Part shown: piece by piece, positions 32,328 to 38,761 of the stretch | How the letters are laid out: each line of letters opens with the position of its first letter | Numbering within the stretch: position 1 is the first letter of the stretch | Assembly: GCA_011371455.1 (NCBI GenBank) | Contig: DRQN01000173.1 | Location: 1 to 38,761, forward strand | Direction: 5' to 3' | Source of the DNA: Gammaproteobacteria bacterium | GTDB lineage: Bacteria > Pseudomonadota > Gammaproteobacteria > SZUA-152 | Length of the DNA stretch: 38,761 nucleotides | Made by a program: the position numbers and the translations under genes | The notes under the pieces: model-generated | Databases searched by the model: none | Told to the model about the DNA's origin: nothing | The model's input: the letters and a program-made list of their open reading frames with translations, nothing else

Positions 32328-33233
32328 CTACGCCCCGGCCAGCATCGGAAAGCCCAGCTTCTCGCGAGCGTCGTAGTAGGCCTGGGCCACGGCGCGCGAC
32401 AGGGTGCGCACGCGCAGGATGTAGCGCTGGCGCTCGGTGACGGAGATGGCGTGGCGAGCGTCGAGCAGGTTGAAGGTGTGCGAGGCCTTGAGCACCTGCT
32501 CGTAGGCCGGCAGCGGCAGACCGGCCTCGATGAGGCGCTGCGATTCGTGCTCGCAGGTGTCGAAGGCCTTGAACAGGGCCTCGGTGTCGGCGTGTTCGAA
32601 GTTGTAGGCCGACTGCTCCACCTCGTTCTGGTGAAACACGTCGCCGTAGCTGATGCGGCCCAGCGGGCCGTCGGTCCAGGCCAGGTCGTAGACGCTCTCC
32701 ACCCCCTGCAGGTACATGGCGATGCGCTCCAGGCCGTAGGTGATCTCGCCGCTGACGGGCTTGCACTCCAGGCCGCCCACCTGCTGGAAATAGGTGAACT
32801 GGGTCACCTCCATGCCGTTCAGCCACACCTCCCAGCCCAGGCCCCAGGCGCCCAGGGTGGGGGACTCCCAGTTGTCCTCGACGAAACGGATGTCGTGCAC
32901 CAAGGGATCGATGCCGAGCATCTTCAGCGACCCGAGGTACAGCTCCTGGATCTCCAGCGGCGAGGGCTTGATCAGCACCTGGAACTGGTAATAGTGCTGC
33001 AGACGGTTGGGGTTCTCGCCGTAGCGGCCGTCGGTAGGCCGGCGCGAGGGCTGCACGTAGGCGGCGCTCCACGGCTCGGGACCGATGGCGCGCAGGAAGG
33101 TGGCGGGGTGAAAGGTGCCCGCGCCCACCTCCATGTCCAGCGGCTGCAGGATCACGCAACCCTGTTCCGCCCAGTAGTGTTGCAGGGCGAAGATCATCCC
33201 CTGGAAGGTCGATACATCCGGTTTCGCTGGCAT
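32328..33233 (-). CDS. glyQ: Glycyl-tRNA synthetase alpha subunit
   Basis: A 301-residue class II synthetase alpha subunit. Starting at the ATG 33233 ([18 protein letters not shown]) gives the normal N-terminus; a longer frame is not needed. Signature stretches are [59 protein letters not shown] and [18 protein letters not shown] (motifs 1-3). It forms the catalytic half of the heterotetramer and precedes glyS. Confidence 0.96.
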   Translation of the reverse strand: MPAKPDVSTFQGMIFALQHYWAEQGCVILQPLDMEVGAGTFHPATFLRAIGPEPWSAAYVQPSRRPTDGRYGENPNRLQHYYQFQVLIKPSPLEIQELYLGSLKMLGIDPLVHDIRFVEDNWESPTLGAWGLGWEVWLNGMEVTQFTYFQQVGGLECKPVSGEITYGLERIAMYLQGVESVYDLAWTDGPLGRISYGDVFHQNEVEQSAYNFEHADTEALFKAFDTCEHESQRLIEAGLPLPAYEQVLKASHTFNLLDARHAISVTERQRYILRVRTLSRAVAQAYYDAREKLGFPMLAGA

Positions 33234-33403
33234 AGGGTCGCTACTGTGAGTGGTATGGTGGATCAAAGGGCGCACAGTATACCCGCTGCACGGGAGTGGC
33301 GAAAACGACCCTGCGCCTTGCCGCCCGCCAGCCGGGAACAGGGGTAGACGCCCAGGGCTTTTTGACACATAACTTTACTGACGTTGGAAGATTCGGGAGA
33401 CAC

Positions 33404-34834
33404 ATGGGCCAGGAAATCAGCGAAGCCCGCTTCAGCCGCCAGGACTTCATCACCTTCCACCAGCGGCTGGCCGAGGAAACCGCCCTGCTCGCGGAGTGGT
33501 TCCGGCAGGACCGCTTCGACCCCGGGCCACCGGTGGCCGGCTTCGAACTGGAGGCCTGGCTGGTGGACGAGCAGCTGCGTCCCGCCCCCGTCAACGCCCG
33601 GTTCATCGAACGCCTGGGCAGCCCGCTGGTGTTTCCCGAACTGGCCACCTTCAACGTCGAATTCAACATCGCGCCCCTGCCGCTGAGCGGCCGCATCCTC
33701 TCGCGCATGGCCGACGGCCTGCAACAGACCTGGCGGCAGGCGCGCCAAACGGCCCAGGAGATGCAGCTGGAACTGGCCATGACCGGCATCCTGCCCACCG
33801 TCCGCGACGCCGATCTCAGCCCCGCCAACCTCTCCGCCATGAACCGCTACCGCGCGCTGAACGCCGAGATCCTGCGCCTGCGCGGCGGCCGCCCGCTGCG
33901 CCTCGACATCCACGGCCACGACATCCTGCGCGCCGAGCACGGCGACGTGATGCTGGAATCCGCCACCACCTCGTTCCAGATCCACCTGCAAGTCCCGCCC
34001 CAACTCGCCGTGCGCGCCTACAACGCCAGCACCATCGCCTCGGCGCCGCTGGTGGCGGTGAGCGCCAACTCGCCCTACCTGTTCGGCCACGACCTGTGGG
34101 CCGAGACGCGCATCCCCCTGTTCGAGCAATCGGTGGAAGTGGGCGGCTACGAAGAGAATGCCCACGGCCCCATGCGCCGCGTCAGCTTCGGCTCCGGCTA
34201 CGCGCGGGCCTCCCTGCAGGAAGTGTTCACGGAAAACCTCGAACACTTCCCGGTGCTGCTGCCGGTGCTGTTCGACACGCCCCCCGAGCGTCTCGAACAC
34301 CTGCGCCTGCACAACGGCACCCTGTGGCGCTGGAACCGCCCGCTGATCGGCTTCAACGACGGCCGGCCCCACCTGCGCATCGAGCAGCGCGTGACACCCG
34401 CCGGTCCCAGTATCGTCGACACCGTGGCCAACGCCGCTTTTTTCTATGGCCTCTGCTGGGCCCTGTGCCAACAGGACGAAGCCGCCGAGAACCGCCTTCC
34501 CTTCGCCAGCGCGCGTGACAACTTCCATGCCGCCGCCCGCCACGGCCTCGACGCCCAGCTCATCTGGCTGGACGGCAACAAGCAACCGGCCCAGTCACTG
34601 CTGTTGAAGACACTGCTGCCGCTGGCGGCGCGGGGACTGGAAGCGCTGGGCATAGAGCACCGTGAAGCCGGGCACTACCTGGGCATCATCGAATCGCGGG
34701 TGGAAAACGCCTGCAACGGCGCCGCCTGGCAGCGTGCCTACGTCGCCCGCCATGGCCCCGATATGCAGGCCCTGCTGGGCGCCTACCTGGAACGCCAGCA
34801 CAGCGGCGCGCCGGTGCATGAGTGGGATATTTGA
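33404..34834 (+). CDS. GCS2-family glutamate-cysteine ligase-like protein
   Basis: A 476-residue protein whose fold motifs (GFELEAWLVDE near residue 45, TFNVEFNIAPLPL, GGRPLRLDIHGHD, SFQIHLQVPP, SANSPYLFGHDLW, SFGSGYARASLQEVFTENLEHFP) fit the GCS2 (carboxylate-amine ligase/glutamate-cysteine ligase) superfamily. Its substrate cannot be read from sequence; glutathione or a related thiol is plausible in a sulfur-metabolising bacterium. The ATG at 33404 follows GGGAGA. It is divergent from glyQ and monocistronic. Confidence 0.8.
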   Translation: MGQEISEARFSRQDFITFHQRLAEETALLAEWFRQDRFDPGPPVAGFELEAWLVDEQLRPAPVNARFIERLGSPLVFPELATFNVEFNIAPLPLSGRILSRMADGLQQTWRQARQTAQEMQLELAMTGILPTVRDADLSPANLSAMNRYRALNAEILRLRGGRPLRLDIHGHDILRAEHGDVMLESATTSFQIHLQVPPQLAVRAYNASTIASAPLVAVSANSPYLFGHDLWAETRIPLFEQSVEVGGYEENAHGPMRRVSFGSGYARASLQEVFTENLEHFPVLLPVLFDTPPERLEHLRLHNGTLWRWNRPLIGFNDGRPHLRIEQRVTPAGPSIVDTVANAAFFYGLCWALCQQDEAAENRLPFASARDNFHAAARHGLDAQLIWLDGNKQPAQSLLLKTLLPLAARGLEALGIEHREAGHYLGIIESRVENACNGAAWQRAYVARHGPDMQALLGAYLERQHSGAPVHEWDI

Positions 34835-34842
34835 GACCTGAA

Positions 34843-34863
34843 CCTGAATCCAGGGATTCAAGG
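34843..34863. repeat. Dispersed palindrome, copy 6
   Basis: CCTGAATCCAGGGATTCAAG and one further G: a one-base-expanded member of the family, nine bases after the ligase stop. A partial CCTGAA duplication precedes it. Confidence 0.6.
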
Positions 34864-34958
34864 TGAGCCTTGCCTGCGGCCGAAACCGCTCCAGAAATGG
34901 CGGCTTTACTTGCCAGTGACATCACGGGCATGGCCTGCACGCTGTTTGGTGCCCGCTG

Positions 34959-36293
34959 TCAGGCCCGCAGATAACGCGCCAGCAAACCCAGCTTCGGCAG
35001 CCCGTCCGGCCACGGAATCCGCACCCGGTGACCGCCGCCGGGGGCCTCGTCCACCGGGCGACCATGCAGGTCGGTCATGGTCTCGATCACCATGTCCCGG
35101 TTGCCCTCGGGGCGGATCACTTCCACCCGGTCACCGACGCGGAACTTGTTCTTGGCCAGTATCTCCGCCTGCCCGCCGGTCACCGCGACGATTTCGCCGC
35201 AGAACTGCTGCTCGCTGCTCAGCGAGTGGCCCCGCAGATAATTCTGATGCTCGGCGACGTGGTGGCGCTGATAGAAGCCGTCGGTATAACCACGATTGGC
35301 CAGTCCTTCCAGCACCCCCAGCAGACGCGGATCGAGTTCACGCCCGGCCACTGCGTCGTCGATGGCCTGGCGGTAGACCTGGGCGGTGCGCGCGGCGTAG
35401 TAGTGCGATTTGGTGCGGCCCTCGATCTTCAGGCAGTCGACACCGATCTCGCACAGCCGCGCCACATGCTCCAACGCGCGCAGGTCCTTGGAATTGAGGA
35501 TGTAGGTGCCGTGCTCGTCTTCCTCCATCACCATCTGTTCGCCGGGGCGACCACCCTCCTCGATGAGTACCGGCTGGTCCGCCAGGGGATGGCGGGGCAG
35601 GTCGCCGCAGGCCGAGGGCACGGCCTGGATCTCGGCCAGGTCGATGGCGCGCAGGTCGCCGGTGGCGTCTTCGGCGGCGGGGCTGACGCTGTAACCCCAG
35701 CGGCAGGCGTTGGTGCAGGTGCCCTGGTTGGGGTCGCGGCGGTTGAAGTAGCCGGACAACAGGCAGCGGCCGGAATAGGCGATGCAGAGGGCACCGTGCA
35801 CGAACACCTCCAGCTCCATGTCCGGACAGCGCTGGCGGATGTCGTCGATCTCGTCCAGCGACAATTCGCGCGACAGGATCACCCGCGCCACGCCCAGGCG
35901 CTGCCAGAATTGCACCGCGGCGTAGTTGACCGTGTTGGCCTGCACGGAGAGATGGATGGCCATCTCCGGCCATTGTTCACGCACCAGCATCATCAGGCCC
36001 GGGTCGGCCATGATCAGCGCATCGGGGCCGAGGGCGATCACCGGCGCCATGTCGGCCAGGTAGGTGTCCACCTTGCGGTTGTGGGGCGAGATGTTGCTGG
36101 CGACGTAGAAGCGCTTGCCCTGGGCGTGGGCCTCATTGATGCCGATACCAAGGTGCTCGAGATCGAAATCGTTGTTGCGCGCGCGCAGGCTGTAGCGCGG
36201 CTGGCCGGCATACACGGCATCGGCGCCGTAGGCCAGGGCATAGCGCATGTTGTGCAGGGTGCCGGCGGGGGAAAGGAGTTCGGGGGCTTTCAT
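34959..36293 (-). CDS. trhP: Peptidase U32-family protein TrhP (YegQ)
   Basis: A 444-residue U32 protein. Hallmarks are ELLSPAGTLHNMRYALAYGADAVYAGQP, VFVHGALCIAYSGRCLLSGYFNRRDPNQGTCTNACRWGY with conserved Cys residues, and SKDLRALEHVARLCEIGVDCLKIEGR. In gammaproteobacteria TrhP hydroxylates wobble uridine (ho5U) in tRNAs, using prephenate; older names call it a protease. Residues and length fit YegQ/TrhP rather than the collagenase-like short forms. It is divergent from the deacetylase gene. Confidence 0.9.
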   Translation of the reverse strand: MKAPELLSPAGTLHNMRYALAYGADAVYAGQPRYSLRARNNDFDLEHLGIGINEAHAQGKRFYVASNISPHNRKVDTYLADMAPVIALGPDALIMADPGLMMLVREQWPEMAIHLSVQANTVNYAAVQFWQRLGVARVILSRELSLDEIDDIRQRCPDMELEVFVHGALCIAYSGRCLLSGYFNRRDPNQGTCTNACRWGYSVSPAAEDATGDLRAIDLAEIQAVPSACGDLPRHPLADQPVLIEEGGRPGEQMVMEEDEHGTYILNSKDLRALEHVARLCEIGVDCLKIEGRTKSHYYAARTAQVYRQAIDDAVAGRELDPRLLGVLEGLANRGYTDGFYQRHHVAEHQNYLRGHSLSSEQQFCGEIVAVTGGQAEILAKNKFRVGDRVEVIRPEGNRDMVIETMTDLHGRPVDEAPGGGHRVRIPWPDGLPKLGLLARYLRA

Positions 36294-36385
36294 GGCATGC
36301 TCACGGCAACGGAGTGGAGCCGGCTATTGTAACAAGGCGCGGCGTCTGCGATAGACTAGCCGACCACAACCCACCGGAATCTCCC

Positions 36386-37429
36386 ATGCACTGGCTGTTT
36401 GTTCTGCTGATCTTCGTCTTCGCCACGGCCGCCAAGGCCGAAGAGCGCCAGGCGGTGATCTTTATGTATCACCACTTCGGGGTCGAAAAATACCCGTCGA
36501 CCAATGTGCGCCTGGAACAGTTCGAGGCCCATCTCGACTACATCGCCGACAACGGCTACCAGGTCTGGCCACTGCAAAAGGTGGTGCGCTACCTGCGTGA
36601 CGACAAGCCCTTCCCGGCGCGGGTGGTGGCCATCACCATCGACGACGCCTACACCTCCGTCTACCACGAGGCCTTCCCGCGCCTGCGCGCACGCGGCTGG
36701 CCGTTTACCGTGTTCGTCGCCACCGACGGCGTCGATCGCCGCTACAAGGCGCTGATGAGCTGGGATCAGATGCGCGAAATGCGCCAGCACGGCGCCAGCT
36801 TCGCCAACCACTCCGCCAGCCACGAGCACCTGATTCGCCGCCACGCCGGCGAAAACGACGCAGCCTGGCTGGCGCGCGTGCGCGAGGACATCCAGCGCGC
36901 GCAACGGCGACTGACGGAGGAGCTGGGCGAGGCGCCGATGCTGCTGGCCTATCCTTACGGTGAATTCAACACCGCACTGGCGGATCTGGTCGCGGGACTG
37001 GGCTACACCGCCTTCGGCCAGCAATCCGGGCCCGCCGGTCTCGGTTATGATCTCCGCGCCCTGCCCCGCTACCCCATGTCGGAGCGCTTTGCCGACATGG
37101 ACGGCTTTCGCACCAAGATCGCCAGCCTGGCCCTGCCGGTGCTGTCGGCCGAGCCCTGGGAGCCGGTGATCACGGCCGCCAACAACCCGCCGCGCCTGCG
37201 CGTGGGCCTGGACGACAGCAAGGCCCGTCTCGGCCAACTCGCCTGTTTCGTCTCCGGCCAGGGGCGCGTCGAGGTGGCATGGGAAGACCGCCAGGCGCGC
37301 CGCTTTGCGGTGCAGGCCAAGGCGCCGCTGCCGGTGGGCCGCAGCCGCTACAACTGCACCGCGCCCTCTGCGCAACGGGGACGCTATTACTGGTACAGCC
37401 ACCTGTGGATTCGCCTGGCGGCGAACTAA
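36386..37429 (+). CDS. Exported polysaccharide deacetylase-family protein
   Basis: A 347-residue protein with an N-terminal signal peptide (MHWLFVLLIFVFATAAKA). The NodB domain (about residues 22-250) has VIFMYHHFG, TIDDAYTSVY with the catalytic Asp pair, and NHSASHEHL with the HxxxH metal motif, then LLAYPYGEFN. These are the residues of an active metal-dependent de-N-acetylase. A C-terminal beta-rich segment of about 80 residues ends in WIRLAAN. The sugar substrate is unknown; exopolysaccharide or peptidoglycan are candidates. The ATG at 36386 is the start that gives a signal peptide. Confidence 0.88.
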   Translation: MHWLFVLLIFVFATAAKAEERQAVIFMYHHFGVEKYPSTNVRLEQFEAHLDYIADNGYQVWPLQKVVRYLRDDKPFPARVVAITIDDAYTSVYHEAFPRLRARGWPFTVFVATDGVDRRYKALMSWDQMREMRQHGASFANHSASHEHLIRRHAGENDAAWLARVREDIQRAQRRLTEELGEAPMLLAYPYGEFNTALADLVAGLGYTAFGQQSGPAGLGYDLRALPRYPMSERFADMDGFRTKIASLALPVLSAEPWEPVITAANNPPRLRVGLDDSKARLGQLACFVSGQGRVEVAWEDRQARRFAVQAKAPLPVGRSRYNCTAPSAQRGRYYWYSHLWIRLAAN

Positions 37430-37607
37430 TCGGCTCCCATCACATCCAAGCATCACAGGGTGGGCACGATCCACCATTCGCCCTTTCGGAAACCGGCATT
37501 GGTGGGCCGTGCCCGCCCCACGGGACTAAAGTCATTCCAGGCACGGCCGCTAGCATCAGCCTGTAACGCTCCTCTATTCAGTTAGCTAGCGCAAAAGGAC
37601 ACACGCC

Positions 37608-38579
37608 ATGAACAAGCTCGAACAACTACGCAACATGACCACCGTGGTGGCCGACACCGGCGACATCGAATCCATCCAGCAGTATCGGCCCAGCGATGCC
37701 ACCACCAATCCCTCGCTGCTGTACAAGGCGGCGCAGATGCCGCAGTACCAGCCGCTGGTGCAATCGGCGATCGAATACGCCCAGGCCAGGGGCGGCAGCG
37801 AGGAACAACGGCGCCTGCTGACGCTGGACAAGATCGCCGTCAATTTCGGCAAGGAAATCCTCGACATCGTGCCCGGCCGTGTCTCCACCGAAGTGGATGC
37901 CCGCCTGTCCTTCGACACCGCCGCCACCATCGCCCGCGCCGAACAGCTCATCGCCCTGTACCGCGAGGCCGGGGTGGACAGCGCGCGCATCCTGATCAAG
38001 ATCGCCTCCACCTGGGAAGGCATCCGCGCCGCCGAAGTGCTGGAGAAGAAGGGCATTCACTGCAACCTGACGCTGATGTTCAGCCTCGCCCAGGCCGTTG
38101 GCGCCGCCGAGGCCGGCGCGACCCTGATCTCGCCCTTCGTCGGCCGCATCATGGACTGGTACAAAAAGACCGAGGGTGTCGAAGGCTACGCCGCCGACGA
38201 CGACCCTGGCGTCAAGTCGGTCACCACCATCTACCAGTATTTCAAGAAATTCGGCTACGACACGGTGGTGATGGGCGCCAGCTTCCGCAATATCGGCGAA
38301 ATCATGGCGCTGGCCGGCTGCGACCTGCTGACCATCGCCCCCGCCCTGATGGAACGACTGCGCAACAGCGAGGGCGAGCTGCCGCGCAAGCTGTCGCCGG
38401 AAATGGCCCGCGAGGCCGACATCGAGCGCATCGAACTCGATGAGCCCCGCTTCCGCTGGCTGATGAACGAAGACGCCATGGCCACGGAGAAGCTCGCCGA
38501 GGGCATCCGCGGATTTGCCGCCGATACGCTGAAACTGGAACGGCTGGTGGCGGACATCACGCGCCAGCAAGCCGCCTGA
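37608..38579 (+). CDS. tal: Transaldolase
   Basis: A 323-residue TalB-type transaldolase: [44 protein letters not shown], the Schiff-base Lys in [15 protein letters not shown], and [11 protein letters not shown]. It transfers dihydroxyacetone units between sedoheptulose 7-phosphate and glyceraldehyde 3-phosphate, linking the pentose-phosphate pool to glycolysis. AAAAGGA precedes the ATG by eight bases. It is monocistronic and ends at a bidirectional terminator. Confidence 0.96.
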   Translation: MNKLEQLRNMTTVVADTGDIESIQQYRPSDATTNPSLLYKAAQMPQYQPLVQSAIEYAQARGGSEEQRRLLTLDKIAVNFGKEILDIVPGRVSTEVDARLSFDTAATIARAEQLIALYREAGVDSARILIKIASTWEGIRAAEVLEKKGIHCNLTLMFSLAQAVGAAEAGATLISPFVGRIMDWYKKTEGVEGYAADDDPGVKSVTTIYQYFKKFGYDTVVMGASFRNIGEIMALAGCDLLTIAPALMERLRNSEGELPRKLSPEMAREADIERIELDEPRFRWLMNEDAMATEKLAEGIRGFAADTLKLERLVADITRQQAA

Positions 38580-38586
38580 GCCTGCC

Positions 38587-38616
38587 GAAAAAAGCCCCGC
38601 CGTTTGCGGCGGGGCT
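38587..38616. terminator. Bidirectional-type terminator after tal
   Basis: A 10-bp stem AGCCCCGCCG/CGGCGGGGCT with loop TTTG. The A-run before it gives a U-run when read on the minus strand, so it clearly ends the minus-strand gene at the window edge and probably also helps end tal. Confidence 0.8.
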
Positions 38617-38638
38617 CAGGACCACGCCATCTAAACCA

Positions 38639-38761
38639 CTAACCCACTGACGAACAAATTCCCCAGCGCCGTTGGACGAACTGCTCCAGCCAGACACCGT
38701 GGCGGAAGGTGAGCAGGGCGTGCACCATGCGGGCCCGTTCTTCGCTGAGCGCCGTGTTGCC
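38639..38761 (-). CDS. 3' end of an unidentified minus-strand gene
   Basis: The minus-strand frame is open from the window edge for 40 codons (ending HGVWLEQFVQRRWGICSSVG) and stops at TAG, 22 bases before the terminator. The codon use looks coding and the terminator fits. The family cannot be told from so short a tail. Confidence 0.6.
   Translation of the reverse strand, partial: GNTALSEERARMVHALLTFRHGVWLEQFVQRRWGICSSVG

Overview
The window reads as a high-GC gammaproteobacterial chromosome from an obligate or facultative chemolithoautotroph, most likely a sulfur oxidiser. The reasons are a form IA carboxysomal RubisCO and a complete alpha-carboxysome operon, two CbbR-type regulators, an SbtA-type bicarbonate transporter with its PII-like partner, multiheme cytochrome lipoproteins, and housekeeping genes of gammaproteobacterial type (glyQ/glyS, gmhB, plsC, trhP/yegQ, talB). 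No phage, insertion sequence or CRISPR array was found. Species cannot be named from the sequence alone.

Layout. 1-2.6 kb: two ankyrin-repeat lipoprotein genes flank two tandem triheme c-type cytochrome lipoproteins. 2.7-5.7 kb: a zinc-ribbon membrane protein, a ketohexokinase-like PfkB kinase, a ThiO-like glycine oxidase, a Fur/Irr-like regulator and tRNA-Thr(CGU). 5.8-17.4 kb (minus strand): the carbon-fixation locus, in transcription order cbbL, cbbS, csoS2, csoSCA, csoS4A, csoS4B, three csoS1 genes, a ferritin-like gene, acRAF, mcdA, mcdB, csoS1D, then a Nudix hydrolase and a HybE-like gene. 17.4-21.5 kb: cbbR divergent from cbbL, the sbtA-CPII pair on the minus strand, and a second cbbR. 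21.8-23.8 kb: an aldolase-like protein fused to a Dabb domain, a small HTH regulator and tRNA-Arg(CCG). 24.1-28.4 kb: a tightly coupled four-gene operon (coiled coil, OmpA-domain membrane protein, Ras-like GTPase, HD-GYP protein). 28.7-33.2 kb (minus strand): acyltransferase, gmhB, glyS, glyQ. 33.4-38.6 kb: a GCS2-type ligase, trhP, a polysaccharide deacetylase and talB. The last 120 bases hold the 3' end of a minus-strand gene.

How it works together. SbtA would raise cytosolic bicarbonate under control of the PII-like protein. The carboxysome shell (CsoS1, CsoS4, CsoS1D), the scaffold CsoS2 and the carbonic anhydrase CsoSCA would concentrate CO2 around RubisCO, acRAF would help RubisCO assembly, and McdAB would distribute carboxysomes. 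The two CbbR proteins probably set expression of these units. The most unusual material is the GTPase/HD-GYP/OmpA operon, the aldolase-Dabb fusion lacking a metal-binding histidine, two very small ORFs upstream of sbtA, a dispersed 20-bp palindrome family, and a pair of long inverted repeats around the glyS region.
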